Source: Geminicoccaceae bacterium
GTDB lineage: Bacteria; Pseudomonadota; Alphaproteobacteria; Geminicoccales; Geminicoccaceae
Assembly: GCA_028285265.1 (NCBI GenBank)
Contig: JANQPX010000016.1
Coordinates: 1-64,000 of the forward strand
Direction: 5' to 3'
DNA: 64,000 nucleotides
Shown: piece by piece, positions 52,356 through 61,824 of the stretch
How positions within the stretch are numbered: the stretch's first letter is position 1
Layout of the letters: the number at the start of each line of letters is the position of its first letter
The notes under the pieces: model-generated
Databases searched by the model: none
Told to the model about the DNA's origin: nothing
The model's input: the letters and a program-made list of their open reading frames with translations, nothing else
Translations under genes and position numbers: made by a program

Positions 52356-53435
52356 TTAGCCTTTCAATAACGTCAGGCTTTCCGGTGCCCATGAGATCCG
52401 AACCTGTTCGGCATGGATGTCGTCAAGAATGCCATCGGTGACAACCGCACGTAGCATCGCCTTTTCGCCAACAGCGATATCAAGTTCGGTGCATCTTCCC
52501 TTGAAGACGCTGTTCGTTATGCGCCCCTGTAGCGCATCAAAGCCAGATGTGTCGTCGGCACTGACGGTAATGCGCTCAGGCCGGAGGGCCATGGCCACAG
52601 ATTGACCGACAGCTGGAGGACGATCACTAACTGCGTGAAGCTTCACACCCTCCCAGTCGATCTCAACAAACATCTTATCGACGTTGATGACCTTCCCGGA
52701 AACGATATTGGTCTCACCGATGAACTCGGCGACAAAACGACTCGCCGGATGGTGATAAAGATCTTCCGGCGTGCCGCTTTGCTCGACCCGCCCTTCGTTC
52801 ATCACAACGATCCGGTCGGACATGGTCATGGCCTCGTCCTGGTCATGGGTAACGAAGAAGAAGGTCTTTCCGGTTCGTCGTTGGATGTCCTTGAGTTCGA
52901 GTTGGACTTGCGCCCGAAGTTTGGCATCCAGTGCAGCGAGCGGCTCGTCCAGAAGGAGAAGTTGCGGATCAGGAGCAAGGGCTCTTGCCAAGGCAACACG
53001 CTGGCGCTGCCCGCCGGAGAGTTGGTCTGGCATACGATCTCGAAGAGGCTCAAGTTCCAGCAACTCGAGAAGCTCAGCGAGTCGCGCATCGATCTCAGAA
53101 CGGCTCTGGCCTTTGAGTTCGAGGCCAAACGCCATGTTCCCGGTCACGGTCATGTGCGGAAAAAGGGCGTAGTCCTGAAACACCATATTGACGTCGCGCT
53201 TGTTCGGCGGCTGTAACGTGACGTCCTCGCCCGCCAAGACCACGCGACCGGCGTCCGGCCGTTCGAAACCGCCAATGATGCGAAGCGTTGTCGACTTGCC
53301 GCAACCTGACGGGCCGAGGAAAGTGACGAACTCACCGGCGATGATTTCCATATCGAGATCATCGACCGCGATCACATCGCCGAAGCGCTTGGTAATCTGG
53401 TCGAGGTGGACAACGACATCCCCTGTTCCGGTCAC
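52356..53435 (-). CDS. potA: PotA-type ABC transporter ATPase
   Basis: The 359-residue ATPase has Walker A GPSGCGKST, Q-loop MVFQDYALFPHMTVTGNM, signature LSGGQRQRVALARAL, Walker B LLLLDEPLAALDA and a C-terminal TOBE domain (SVAMALRPERITVSADDT). This is the spermidine/putrescine and Fe/thiamine-type group. It is the last gene of the long leftward operon; its start overlaps the PotC-type stop by 4 bases. Confidence 0.9.
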   Translation of the reverse strand: MTGTGDVVVHLDQITKRFGDVIAVDDLDMEIIAGEFVTFLGPSGCGKSTTLRIIGGFERPDAGRVVLAGEDVTLQPPNKRDVNMVFQDYALFPHMTVTGNMAFGLELKGQSRSEIDARLAELLELLELEPLRDRMPDQLSGGQRQRVALARALAPDPQLLLLDEPLAALDAKLRAQVQLELKDIQRRTGKTFFFVTHDQDEAMTMSDRIVVMNEGRVEQSGTPEDLYHHPASRFVAEFIGETNIVSGKVINVDKMFVEIDWEGVKLHAVSDRPPAVGQSVAMALRPERITVSADDTSGFDALQGRITNSVFKGRCTELDIAVGEKAMLRAVVTDGILDDIHAEQVRISWAPESLTLLKG

Positions 53436-54223
53436 CGCGCCGCTCCCTGTTGCATGCGTCTATTCCAACGCTCGGCCCAGAGGCCGAGCACGGCGGTCAA
53501 TACCAAGGCAATGGTAGCAATCGCGTTGATCTCCGGCGACATGCCAGATCGGAGCTTGGCGAAAATCAGGACAGGCAATGTCGGCTCATAGCTGCCGAGG
53601 AAGAACGAGCGGACGAAGTCATCAAAGCTCAAAAGAAGGCAAAAGACCGACGCACCGATGAGAGCAGGTTTCAGATAGGGAAGTGTGATCCGGAGAAAGG
53701 TTACAGCCTGATCCGCTCCGAGATCACGTGCAGCTTCAAGCTGGCTCTTCGGCAGCGTGCTGAGGCGCGCCATCACCACCAAAGCAACAAACGGGACATT
53801 GTGCACGGTATGGCCAAGGATGATGGCGAGCATGCCGGGGTCGATTTCAAGGAGACGGGCGTAGATGCGGAGCGAAATCGCCGAGATGATGCCGGGAATA
53901 ACGGCGGGAAGACACGTCAGCGCAAAAATGACGGCTCGACCAAAGAATCGATGCGGACCGAGCAGAAGAGCAATCCAGGTCCCGATCATCAGCGACAGCG
54001 CGGTCGACGCAATGGCGATGGTCATCGAATAGATAAATACGCTAATCACCTCAGCGCTTTGAAAGACGCCGACATACCACTCCATGGTGTAGCCACGGAT
54101 CGGAAAGCCGATGAATTTCGAATCCTTGAAACCCATCAACACCATCAACACGAGCGGCACAAAAAGATAAACAACGAACGCCCAATAGATCACCGACATC
54201 AGGACACGTGTGCGACCGCTCAT
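53432..54223 (-). CDS. potC: PotC-type ABC transporter permease
   Basis: The 263-residue protein starts MSGRTRVLMSVIYWAFVVYLFVPLVLMVLMGF and has the coupling loop LEAARDLGADQAVTFLRITLPYLKPAL, as in PotC. About six membrane segments are seen. ATG 54223 overlaps the PotB-type stop (ATGA); the longer frame overlaps that gene and lacks a membrane-protein character. Confidence 0.9.
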   Translation of the reverse strand: MSGRTRVLMSVIYWAFVVYLFVPLVLMVLMGFKDSKFIGFPIRGYTMEWYVGVFQSAEVISVFIYSMTIAIASTALSLMIGTWIALLLGPHRFFGRAVIFALTCLPAVIPGIISAISLRIYARLLEIDPGMLAIILGHTVHNVPFVALVVMARLSTLPKSQLEAARDLGADQAVTFLRITLPYLKPALIGASVFCLLLSFDDFVRSFFLGSYEPTLPVLIFAKLRSGMSPEINAIATIALVLTAVLGLWAERWNRRMQQGAAR

Positions 54224-55167
54224 TGCAACAGCCCCTTCCCACCCCTGCCCATGACTTTCAAAAACAGACCGGTGAGTGAGAGTGTTGCGATGAGCATAAT
54301 ACTGGCGAAGGCCGCACCAACCGGCCATTCATCGCCAGCCACATGAAAGAAGCCGGCGATTGTCTCCGCGAAAACCGTGGTGCTCGGCCCACCCAGAAGA
54401 ACGGGGGTTGCATAGAAACCTGTCGAGATCAGGAAAACCAAGGTACAGCCTGATGTCACACCCTCTCTCGAGAGCGGCAAGGTCACCCGCCAAAATCGCC
54501 TCCACGGACCGGCGCCGAGATCGGCCGCGGCCTCGCGATAGCTATCCGGAATTTTTTCCAGTGCTGAATAGAGCGGAAGAAGCATATAGAGCGCTGTCAG
54601 ATAAACGATGCCAACGCTCATCGAAAACGTGGTGTACATAAAGGGTATCGGCCGCTCGATCAGACCCATGGACTTGAGCACGAGATTGATCGCACCGTTG
54701 TTCCCCAGGAGAATCATGATCGCATAAGTGCGGACGATCTCGCCCACCCAGAAGGGGATCAGCAGTAGCAAGAGAAAGATCATCTGGTTCTTGCGCTTGA
54801 CGTGCTTCGCGAGGAAGTAGGCGACCGGGTACGTGATGAGCAAGGTCGAGAAGGTGACAATGAGTGCAAACACCAATGTACGCAGGAAAGGCATCATGAA
54901 GATGCGCTCTTCGAAAAAGCGAGCCCAGTTGGCCAAGGTGAAGTTGGGTTCCTGGCCGACCGTCGGCGGATAGGCATCCAAGAAGCTCACCCAGAGCATC
55001 TGCAAAATCGGCCCGAGATGCGCGATCAGCACCCAGGCGACCGGGAGGGAGGCGAGGAGAAAGAACTGTCGGCGGGGCGACTGAAAGATCAGATCGGTCA
55101 CCAGCCGATAAACGGGATGGCCCACCAGGCCACCCCAAAAGACTTTTCGATCGCCGGCTGCACTCAT
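54220..55167 (-). CDS. potB: PotB-type ABC transporter permease
   Basis: The 315-residue protein begins MSAAGDRKVFWGGLVGHPVYRL, has a first membrane segment (FFLLASLPVAWVLIAHLGPILQMLWVSF), IPFWVGEIVRTYAIMILLGNNGAIN (PotB-typical) and the coupling loop YREAAADLGAGPWRRFWRVTLPLSREG. The ATG at 55167 is preferred over a TTG twelve codons earlier, but neither has a strong ribosome site. Confidence 0.88.
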   Translation of the reverse strand: MSAAGDRKVFWGGLVGHPVYRLVTDLIFQSPRRQFFLLASLPVAWVLIAHLGPILQMLWVSFLDAYPPTVGQEPNFTLANWARFFEERIFMMPFLRTLVFALIVTFSTLLITYPVAYFLAKHVKRKNQMIFLLLLLIPFWVGEIVRTYAIMILLGNNGAINLVLKSMGLIERPIPFMYTTFSMSVGIVYLTALYMLLPLYSALEKIPDSYREAAADLGAGPWRRFWRVTLPLSREGVTSGCTLVFLISTGFYATPVLLGGPSTTVFAETIAGFFHVAGDEWPVGAAFASIMLIATLSLTGLFLKVMGRGGKGLLQ

Positions 55168-55220
55168 CGAAGGACCGGCGATGCCCGCCTCACGCCCAGG
55201 CAATGGTCGGCGGCCGTCTA

Positions 55221-56324
55221 TTAAGCGGCCTTGACCTCCTCGACGGCCGGGTCAACCAGCTTGTACTTCATATCGTTGGCCTCAGCGCGGAAGAATTGTA
55301 GGCCAGCGAGTTCCTCTTCGGTGAACGAAGACGCTTTCTGCTCCAACTCGGTGAGATGACCGGATGCACCATTATAGGTCGAGATGAAGCCCGATGATTT
55401 GGTCATCTGTGCACCCAGCTCTGAACTCGCAAGCAGCGCATCGAGGAACGTGTAGGCATTGTCCGCATTCGGTGCGTTGTTGGCAACGTTCAACGTATAG
55501 ACGAAACCGTAGGAGCCTTCCTTCGGGATTGTCATCGCGACTGGAAAACCGTCCATGATCAGCTTCGAGATCGGGCCATTCCAGGCATGAGCAAGCACGA
55601 TGTCCTGATTGATGAACATCTGCTGCACCTCGGCACCGGCATCGTAATATTTCCGGACCATCGGCTTGTGATCGATCATCAAATCTCGGATCTCCGTAAC
55701 GATGCGTGCCGCCTCGTCCGGATCGTCCATGTAATCAACCATATTGCCGTCATAGCCCTTATAGAGCATCAGGACGGACATCATGTCTTGGATGATATAC
55801 GCGATCTGGCCGCTGTATTTGTCATCAAACATAACGTCCCAACTGCGGGCTTCTTCAGGCGTCACCACCTCAGTGTTGTAGGCGAGCACCTCGGCGCCGG
55901 AGAGGATCGGTGCGCCCCACTTCTCGCCATTGATCGTCGCCCAGTCGCTCTCCGAATAGACCGGGTTAATATTGCCCCAATTGGACAGGCGTCCTGTGTC
56001 CATCGGCGCCAGTAGACCCGAGTCGATGAACTGCAAGAATCGATGACCCGCGACGGTCACGATGTCGGCCGTCGGGTTGGGCGCTTCCGCGGCGAGCAGA
56101 TTGAATTGTTTTCCCTGATCGTCGACCAGGCGAATGTTCACTTTGATCCCTGTCTCAGCTTCGAAGGCCGCCTTGAAATCTTCGGGGACAAAGTTGGCAT
56201 AGGTCCAGATATTGACCTCTTTTGCGTCCTGCGCCCGAGCATGTTTCAAATAGACGGGGGCAGCAAGCGCTGCACCTGTAGCCGCCGTCGTCGCCATAAA
56301 GGAACGTCGATTGATCTTGGTCAT
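55221..56324 (-). CDS. PotD/PotF-type ABC transporter binding protein, Tat signal
   Basis: The 367-residue binding protein has a twin-arginine signal (NRRSFMATTAATGAALAAP) and the PotD-type mature part: VNIWTYANFVPEDFKAAFEAETGIKVN, DIVTVAGHRFLQFIDSGLLAPMD, GAPILSGAEVLAYNTEVV and IAYIIQDMMSVLMLYKGYDGN. The aspartate/glutamate residues that hold a diamine cannot be confirmed, so the ligand could be a polyamine, an opine or another amino-bearing compound. It lies 48 bases after the opine-dehydrogenase-like gene. Confidence 0.88.
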   Translation of the reverse strand: MTKINRRSFMATTAATGAALAAPVYLKHARAQDAKEVNIWTYANFVPEDFKAAFEAETGIKVNIRLVDDQGKQFNLLAAEAPNPTADIVTVAGHRFLQFIDSGLLAPMDTGRLSNWGNINPVYSESDWATINGEKWGAPILSGAEVLAYNTEVVTPEEARSWDVMFDDKYSGQIAYIIQDMMSVLMLYKGYDGNMVDYMDDPDEAARIVTEIRDLMIDHKPMVRKYYDAGAEVQQMFINQDIVLAHAWNGPISKLIMDGFPVAMTIPKEGSYGFVYTLNVANNAPNADNAYTFLDALLASSELGAQMTKSSGFISTYNGASGHLTELEQKASSFTEEELAGLQFFRAEANDMKYKLVDPAVEEVKAA

Positions 56325-56372
56325 GGGGCGTCTCCTCTGGGGGCTGGTTTGTCTTGTTTTCGTAATGTTCGT

Positions 56373-57476
56373 CTACATGCTCCTTAGCGGAAAGCCTTCT
56401 GCAGCCAGCTTTTTTAACTCTGCAAGGGAGAGCGATTTCAAGTCAAGGGCGGGAAGCAAGTCGTTCGCCTGCTCGAAATCGACACCGTACATCGCCGAAA
56501 AGATATCGATCCCTGCTTGATGCAGTTTTGCCATTCGTCCCGTCATGTCACCGAGCATGACTGTGGGCAAGAGACCGTAGGGTACGTCCTCCGTGACATA
56601 GCGGCTGTCGGCCGTGGCTGGCCCCGTACCGCCGCGCCCGGCGCTGTGCATATCCTGGTTCATCTCGCTAATGCTGGCGATCGGCACATGAAAGGAAAGG
56701 TGGAAGTGTTCGAAGATCGTGCGCACCGAAAGGCCGAGACTCTCGGCGATGGCAAGTCTTTCCTCATCAAGGGATTCCAGCAGGCGTCCGACATTTGGTG
56801 TGACATGCTGGCCTTGGCTCCAGACCTCGGCACGCTCCATGCGGGTCATGTTGCCGAGCGCGATCCCCATATGGTTCTGTGGGTTTAGATTAGAGAGCGC
56901 GATCGCAAGCAGCCCGTCCCGCTCCACGAACCGATCTCCAAAGAGCTGCTGGCACAGGGATCGTGCTTTCAAAGAATCCCGCTGGGGTATGGTCGCCATG
57001 TCGATCTTTGCCCGAACGGTGTTGACCAACACCCGTCGCATGTCCTGTTGGCGGCCCGTGGTTGCCGTTGTGCCCCAAGCAACGATGGGCGAAGCCACAC
57101 CTCGTGCTGCGAGCAGTTTCGAGAGATAGAGCGCGCCCAACGAGGCGTGCGAACTGATCAATACCGTCTGGTCGGGACGAATATGAGACGCCAGGGCATC
57201 AAAGACCAATTTGTGGCCATAGGCGGGAAGCGCGATCAGGATCACGTCAGCGAATCCTGATAACTCCTCTGCACTCCTGGCCACAGCAAGTTGATAGTCC
57301 CCTTCGATCGCGCCTTCAGCAATAAGTGACGTACCCCTTGCAAGCTCGACCGTCCGTTTTCCAGATGGTGACCAAAGCATCACGTGATGCCCGGCGGCCG
57401 CCAAAAGAGCGGCATTGCCGAAGGCAACGGAGCCTGCCCCCGCAATCCCGACCTTCAAGGCCAGTGGGTCAGCCAC
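56373..57476 (-). CDS. Opine dehydrogenase family protein
   Basis: The 367-residue protein has a Rossmann start VGIAGAGSVAFGNAALLAAAGHHVMLWSPSG, DVILIALPAYGHKLVFDALASHI, and the C-terminal helical part with SNLNPQNHMGIALGNMTRME and EDVPYGLLPTVMLGDMTG, where the catalytic histidine (in NPQNHMG) lies. This is the octopine/nopaline dehydrogenase fold. Opine dehydrogenases oxidise N-substituted amino acids to a 2-oxo acid and an amino acid, or run in reverse. It overlaps the CMD gene by 8 bases. Confidence 0.87.
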   Translation of the reverse strand: MADPLALKVGIAGAGSVAFGNAALLAAAGHHVMLWSPSGKRTVELARGTSLIAEGAIEGDYQLAVARSAEELSGFADVILIALPAYGHKLVFDALASHIRPDQTVLISSHASLGALYLSKLLAARGVASPIVAWGTTATTGRQQDMRRVLVNTVRAKIDMATIPQRDSLKARSLCQQLFGDRFVERDGLLAIALSNLNPQNHMGIALGNMTRMERAEVWSQGQHVTPNVGRLLESLDEERLAIAESLGLSVRTIFEHFHLSFHVPIASISEMNQDMHSAGRGGTGPATADSRYVTEDVPYGLLPTVMLGDMTGRMAKLHQAGIDIFSAMYGVDFEQANDLLPALDLKSLSLAELKKLAAEGFPLRSM

Positions 57477-58062
57477 TGTCCGCGCTCCCAGTTGTCACGG
57501 GGTCGCCCAGGACATGCATAAGACGGTTGGCCCAGCCGAAAAGCGCGGCGGACAAAATAAGGTCGACGATTTGCTCGTCGGAGAGACCGACATTGCGCAG
57601 ATTTTGGATATCGTCCGGCGTCGCTTCCGGCGGCGATTTCGAGAGCTTGAACGCGAAGTCAACGATCGCCTGATTGTACGGGTCGAGCCTGACGTTGTTG
57701 CCGTCTTCAAACAGGCCCTTCATGACCTCACCGCTTTTGGCCAATTTATTATAGCGGCTCGCATGAACCGCGGCGCAGTAGATGCAATGATTGACCACGG
57801 ACGCCGCGGTCGCACCGAGTTCCCGGCCGGTACGACTGAGACCACCACGATTGTACATGATCGCGTTAAAGAGCGGCGAACGCTCCTTTAAAATCTCGAC
57901 GTCATGGGCAAGCGTCAGGACATAGTCCGAAACTTTCGTATTGGACGGCGTAACTTTGAGCGCTTCACGCTGATCAGACGTGGCCTCATCGAAATTGACC
58001 GGCGTCACCCTGGGTCGCCAAACGGGCACGTCGGTGGTGAAGTCGTGTATCACGTCGCTCAT
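57469..58062 (-). CDS. AhpD-like/CMD domain protein with CxxC
   Basis: The 197-residue helical protein contains NHCIYCAAVHASRYNKL, that is the CxxC (Cys93, Cys96) and following His100 of the alkylhydroperoxidase D fold. The rest (DPYNQAIVDFAFKLSKSPPEATPDDIQNLRNVGLSDEQIVDLI) matches the carboxymuconolactone-decarboxylase-like repeat. The redox centre would reduce a peroxide or adduct. It overlaps the cysteine-free partner by 4 bases. From memory such pairs are annotated as TIGR04029/TIGR04030-type; I cannot verify this. Confidence 0.85.
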   Translation of the reverse strand: MSDVIHDFTTDVPVWRPRVTPVNFDEATSDQREALKVTPSNTKVSDYVLTLAHDVEILKERSPLFNAIMYNRGGLSRTGRELGATAASVVNHCIYCAAVHASRYNKLAKSGEVMKGLFEDGNNVRLDPYNQAIVDFAFKLSKSPPEATPDDIQNLRNVGLSDEQIVDLILSAALFGWANRLMHVLGDPVTTGSADSG

Positions 58063-58526
58063 CGGGCCAATCCCATCAGTCGGAGTCCATCGATCAGCCG
58101 GATCTCGTAAGCGAGGAAGGCATTCAGCTGCGTCAGTCTGACAATATCAGCGTCGGCAAGGCCTGCATGTTTCAGGCCATCGATATCGTCGCTGGTCGCG
58201 TCTTTGGGGCTCGTGGCTACACGGTCGGTGAAGGCAAGAATTGTCGCCAGCTGCGCATCCCCACCTCCATCAAAGGATGGATCGGCGATCGCCTCATCAC
58301 GTACATCCATTCCCTTTCCGTAATGCGCTGCCAAGTCATCTCTACCATTCAGCCGTGCGATGCGCGCGGCGAGAGCAGCGCGACGGCTGTGGGAGAACGC
58401 TCCTTCCGCTGCCGGTGTCATCACAGCGGCACTTGCAGCGTCGGTCATCGCCAAAATGTCGGCGCGCAAACCAAGCGAGTCAGACTCTTTACCTCCAGCC
58501 AGCGTCGTTATTCTTTCACCCGTCAA
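58059..58526 (-). CDS. CMD-type partner protein lacking cysteines
   Basis: The 155-residue helical protein resembles the CMD/AhpD fold (FSHSRRAALAARIARLNGRDDLAAHYGKGM, ILAFTDRVATSPKDATSDDIDGLKHAGLADADIVRL) but has no cysteine at all, so it cannot use the AhpD redox centre. It may form a heteromer with the CxxC-bearing neighbour or have a separate role. It overlaps genes on both sides by 4 bases. Confidence 0.75.
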   Translation of the reverse strand: MTGERITTLAGGKESDSLGLRADILAMTDAASAAVMTPAAEGAFSHSRRAALAARIARLNGRDDLAAHYGKGMDVRDEAIADPSFDGGGDAQLATILAFTDRVATSPKDATSDDIDGLKHAGLADADIVRLTQLNAFLAYEIRLIDGLRLMGLAR

Positions 58527-60001
58527 CGTCCCACCTCCTCGTCATCACTATTCGGTAGCGGACTTTCCGTCCATTCATCGCCTTGAAGCTCCGGCTTCGC
58601 GTAATCATTCAGCCGCCGCCAGTGGTCCTCGATATCCTCACGATAAAGTGTCGCCGCCAGATCGCGGGTTAGCCAAGCGGCACCCTCGCTTATGCCTGGG
58701 ATGTCGCCGCTTATCTTACCAAGGCTCGCCGTGGCGCCATAGTTGAAGCAGTAGACATTGGCGAGCCAGGGCGCAGAGCCGGGCACCTTCTCACGGAAGG
58801 TAAAGTCAGGATTGAGATAGGGAAATCGCGCGAGATCCGGATCTTGTTCGTCCTTGGGTGGCGTGTAAACGTCTTCCCAAAGTTCGATGTCAGCAGCGGT
58901 TTCGCCAAACTCGGTGCGTGCCAGAGGATCCGTGGTGAATCCGGTACCTAAAATCAGAAAATCGGCCGCAAGGTGGGATCCGCCTTCGATCTCGATCAGA
59001 AGACCATCGTCGACTGGACGAACATCGATGACCGGCGCACCGAAGTGAAAATAGACGTTCTCGTGCTGATTCGCGCGGCGCGTTGAGCCATGAGGTGCTG
59101 GCGTTTGCGTCGCAAAGGAGTAGTGCATGAAGCGCCAACGCCACTCGTCCGGCAATTCAGCGTAGCCGGCAGAAAAGCCGAATGAGCCAATGCCCATCAT
59201 TTTGTTGATGGTCGGCATCGACTTGCGACGTGCCAACAAGCGAACATTCGCAGCGCCGGCTTCGGCCGCTTCGGCGGCATTCTCGACAGCCGACGCACCG
59301 ACGCCAATCACGACCACTCTTTTGTCACGAAGCGCGCCAAAATCGATAGCTTCAGAAGAATGCGCGAAGCTCGCCCTCGGCACGCCGTCCATAAAGGCAG
59401 GAATATTGGCATGACCGGTGCCTTCACGCCCCGTCGCCATAATTAGCTTACGTGCGATGATGGTCGTTTCCGTGGTTCCGCTGCCGCCAAGCTCAAGACG
59501 CAAGAGATTACGCTCGGGACGGATACGCCGGATCTCAACGTCGTTCTCGACCGGTATGCTGAGGGCTTGTCGATACCAAAGGAGATAGTCCATCCACATC
59601 GTCCGCGGAATCTTGTCGAGTTCCTCCCATTCTGTCTCGCCGAATTGGGCTTCGAACCAGGCTCGAAATGTCAGCGAAGCCATCCCGTAGGCGGGGCCTA
59701 GCAGATGTTTTGGCGAACGCAGTGTTTCCATTCGCGCATAGGTAATCCAGGGCCCCTCGGTACCCTTCGGCTTTCTATCAACGATCCTTACGTTCCGGAT
59801 CCCGGCGGACTGCAGCGCGAACCAAAGAAGCATCCCGCACATGCCGCCGCCGACAATGACCACGTCGACCACGTGCATGCCATCCTGCGTGCGGGATGGC
59901 ACCCAGTTGCTCGGTGGGCGGCAGAGATCGTCGAGCTCTTTTCGAATACGCGCTTCAAGAGAGGCAAGATGGTATGAAGCGTCTTGGCTTGGTCGTCGCA
60001 T
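58523..60001 (-). CDS. FAD/NAD(P)-dependent monooxygenase-like oxidoreductase
   Basis: The 492-residue flavoprotein has an FAD motif VVIVGGGMCG at residues 48-56 and an NAD(P) motif VVVIGVGASAVENA near residue 230, with PWITYARMETLRSPKHLLGPAYG and ILGTGFTTDPLA. The two dinucleotide folds suggest a flavin-containing or N-hydroxylating monooxygenase, although the FMO fingerprint is not complete. It is the first gene of the coupled operon. An N- or C-oxygenation of an amine-type substrate before opine-type cleavage is a possible role (inference). Confidence 0.85.
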   Translation of the reverse strand: MRRPSQDASYHLASLEARIRKELDDLCRPPSNWVPSRTQDGMHVVDVVIVGGGMCGMLLWFALQSAGIRNVRIVDRKPKGTEGPWITYARMETLRSPKHLLGPAYGMASLTFRAWFEAQFGETEWEELDKIPRTMWMDYLLWYRQALSIPVENDVEIRRIRPERNLLRLELGGSGTTETTIIARKLIMATGREGTGHANIPAFMDGVPRASFAHSSEAIDFGALRDKRVVVIGVGASAVENAAEAAEAGAANVRLLARRKSMPTINKMMGIGSFGFSAGYAELPDEWRWRFMHYSFATQTPAPHGSTRRANQHENVYFHFGAPVIDVRPVDDGLLIEIEGGSHLAADFLILGTGFTTDPLARTEFGETAADIELWEDVYTPPKDEQDPDLARFPYLNPDFTFREKVPGSAPWLANVYCFNYGATASLGKISGDIPGISEGAAWLTRDLAATLYREDIEDHWRRLNDYAKPELQGDEWTESPLPNSDDEEVGR

Positions 60002-60233
60002 TGATGTTGATCTTTCTCGGTCCGGCTCCTTTGAACCTGTGACCCCGCCATCATCAATGCAATCCCCAAGGCATCACGACGACATGGTCATGGCGCCAGG
60101 AAGTGCTTTTCTGCACCTTGATCCTAACAAGCCTATGTCCTTGTCCAACCGGCGAGAGATGAGAACGGGATCGTATCTTCGACCGGGTCTTGCCTTTATG
60201 GTTGCCGACATGTCCTCGTTTGAATGCGGTTGG

Positions 60234-61820
60234 TCAGCCCCACTTCCCGATGATAATGCCCGCACGATCCTCGTCACCCCGCATTGCACGAACGTCATCG
60301 TCATTCATGGTTACGCGGTTCTTCCTCATGGTCAATCGATCGAGCAAGCCGGCGTGCATCCTTTGCCTTACGTCTTCATGGTCGGGATCACGCCCAAGGT
60401 CTTGAAACTCGTTAGGATCGTTTTCGAGATCGAACAGCTGCGGTGGGAAATGCCGAAAATGAACGTATTTCCAGCGTTCCGTTCGCAGCATATAGCCGCG
60501 GGCATCGGATAGACCGACATCGAGCGTCTCTCGTGCGGCATAGAAGGCATAGTCAATTTCGGAAAAGACAGCGTCTCGCCAGTCGGTCGAGGCTTGACCA
60601 TGGAGCAAGCGCTGTAGCGAGCGTCCTTCGAGGCGGTGCTCAGCAGACGGTGCGCCGGTCGCCTCGAGAAAGGTTGGCACGAGATCGATTGCCTCGACCA
60701 AAACATCCGTTGCCGTGCCTCGGGTCGCATCCGCCTCCGGGCGTGGATCATAGATGATCAGCGGCACACGAACGGAGACTTCGTGAAACAACTCCTTTTC
60801 CCCGAGCCAGTGGTCACCGAGATAGTCGCCGTGATCCGACGTCATGACGATCATGGTCTCATCGGATTTGCCGATCTCCTCAAGCCAGTCGAAGAGCCGG
60901 CCGAGATGATCGTCGATCTGCTTGATGAGACCCATATAAGCCGGCAGTACGATTTCCCGCGTCCCCTGACGTGAAAAGGTCTCACTCACCTCCATGCCCA
61001 TGAATGCGGCGAAGACCGGATTCGGATCATGTCGCTCCACCTCGTCCCGCACCGCGGGAAGAAAGGTCTCGGGGCCGTACATGTCATGATAGGGTGCGGG
61101 AGCGATATAGGGCCAATGGGGTTTGATGTAACTGAGATGACAAAGCCAAGGAGCGTCGCCCATCTCGTTGATGAAGTCCCTGGCGCGCATCGTCATATAA
61201 GCGGTTTCGGAATGCTCTTCTTTGACCCGTGCCGGCAGGTTGGAGTTTTTAAGGTACCAACCCGAGAGCACATCACCGTCCGGACCGTCAGCTGAGTTGG
61301 CATAGTCGTTCCAGGGGTTCTCACCTTCATAGCCACGCTCGCGTAGCCAGTCGTTATAGCGAAGTTTGCCGCCCCTCTTGCGAAGAAGTGGCGTTGGGTG
61401 CAGTCCATCGTCGCGTTCATAGGGATCGAAGCCGGGTTGGCTGATGAGGCAACCAATCTCCGTCTTCCCGTTAAGCCCGAGTCGGGCCATTCCCTCTTTG
61501 TCCGGCATCATATGGGTTTTGCCAACAACAGCGGTCCGAACGCCGATTGGTCGAAGATAATCACCGAGGGTCAACTCACCGATCGGCAATGGCACTCGGT
61601 TCCAGGTGGCACCATGACTGAAGACAGTTCGGCCGGTATAAAACGACGCTCGTGACGGGCCACAAACGGGTGATTGCACATAGGCGCGGTCGAACCGCAG
61701 GCCGCGGCTCGCCAGCTTATCGATGTTTGGTGTCTTCAGATTGGGGTGGCCGTAGCAACTAAGGTAATCCCAGCGAAGCTGGTCCGCCATAATGAACAGG
61801 ACGTTCTTCACAGTGTTCAT
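60234..61820 (-). CDS. Sulfatase / phosphonate monoester hydrolase family protein
   Basis: The 528-residue enzyme begins NTVKNVLFIMADQLRWDYLSCYG (metal Asp13) and has the formylglycine motif PVCGPSRASFYTGR with Cys53, HTMMPDKEG-type substrate loop after GKT, and the metal pair MTSDHGDYLGDHW. The cysteine must be converted to formylglycine by a maturation enzyme not in the window. It could cleave sulfate esters or phosphonate monoesters; the two are not separable by eye. It starts 4 bases after dctM. A 232-base gap without a gene separates it from the flavoprotein gene. Confidence 0.9.
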   Translation of the reverse strand: MNTVKNVLFIMADQLRWDYLSCYGHPNLKTPNIDKLASRGLRFDRAYVQSPVCGPSRASFYTGRTVFSHGATWNRVPLPIGELTLGDYLRPIGVRTAVVGKTHMMPDKEGMARLGLNGKTEIGCLISQPGFDPYERDDGLHPTPLLRKRGGKLRYNDWLRERGYEGENPWNDYANSADGPDGDVLSGWYLKNSNLPARVKEEHSETAYMTMRARDFINEMGDAPWLCHLSYIKPHWPYIAPAPYHDMYGPETFLPAVRDEVERHDPNPVFAAFMGMEVSETFSRQGTREIVLPAYMGLIKQIDDHLGRLFDWLEEIGKSDETMIVMTSDHGDYLGDHWLGEKELFHEVSVRVPLIIYDPRPEADATRGTATDVLVEAIDLVPTFLEATGAPSAEHRLEGRSLQRLLHGQASTDWRDAVFSEIDYAFYAARETLDVGLSDARGYMLRTERWKYVHFRHFPPQLFDLENDPNEFQDLGRDPDHEDVRQRMHAGLLDRLTMRKNRVTMNDDDVRAMRGDEDRAGIIIGKWG

Positions 61821-61824
61821 AGCA

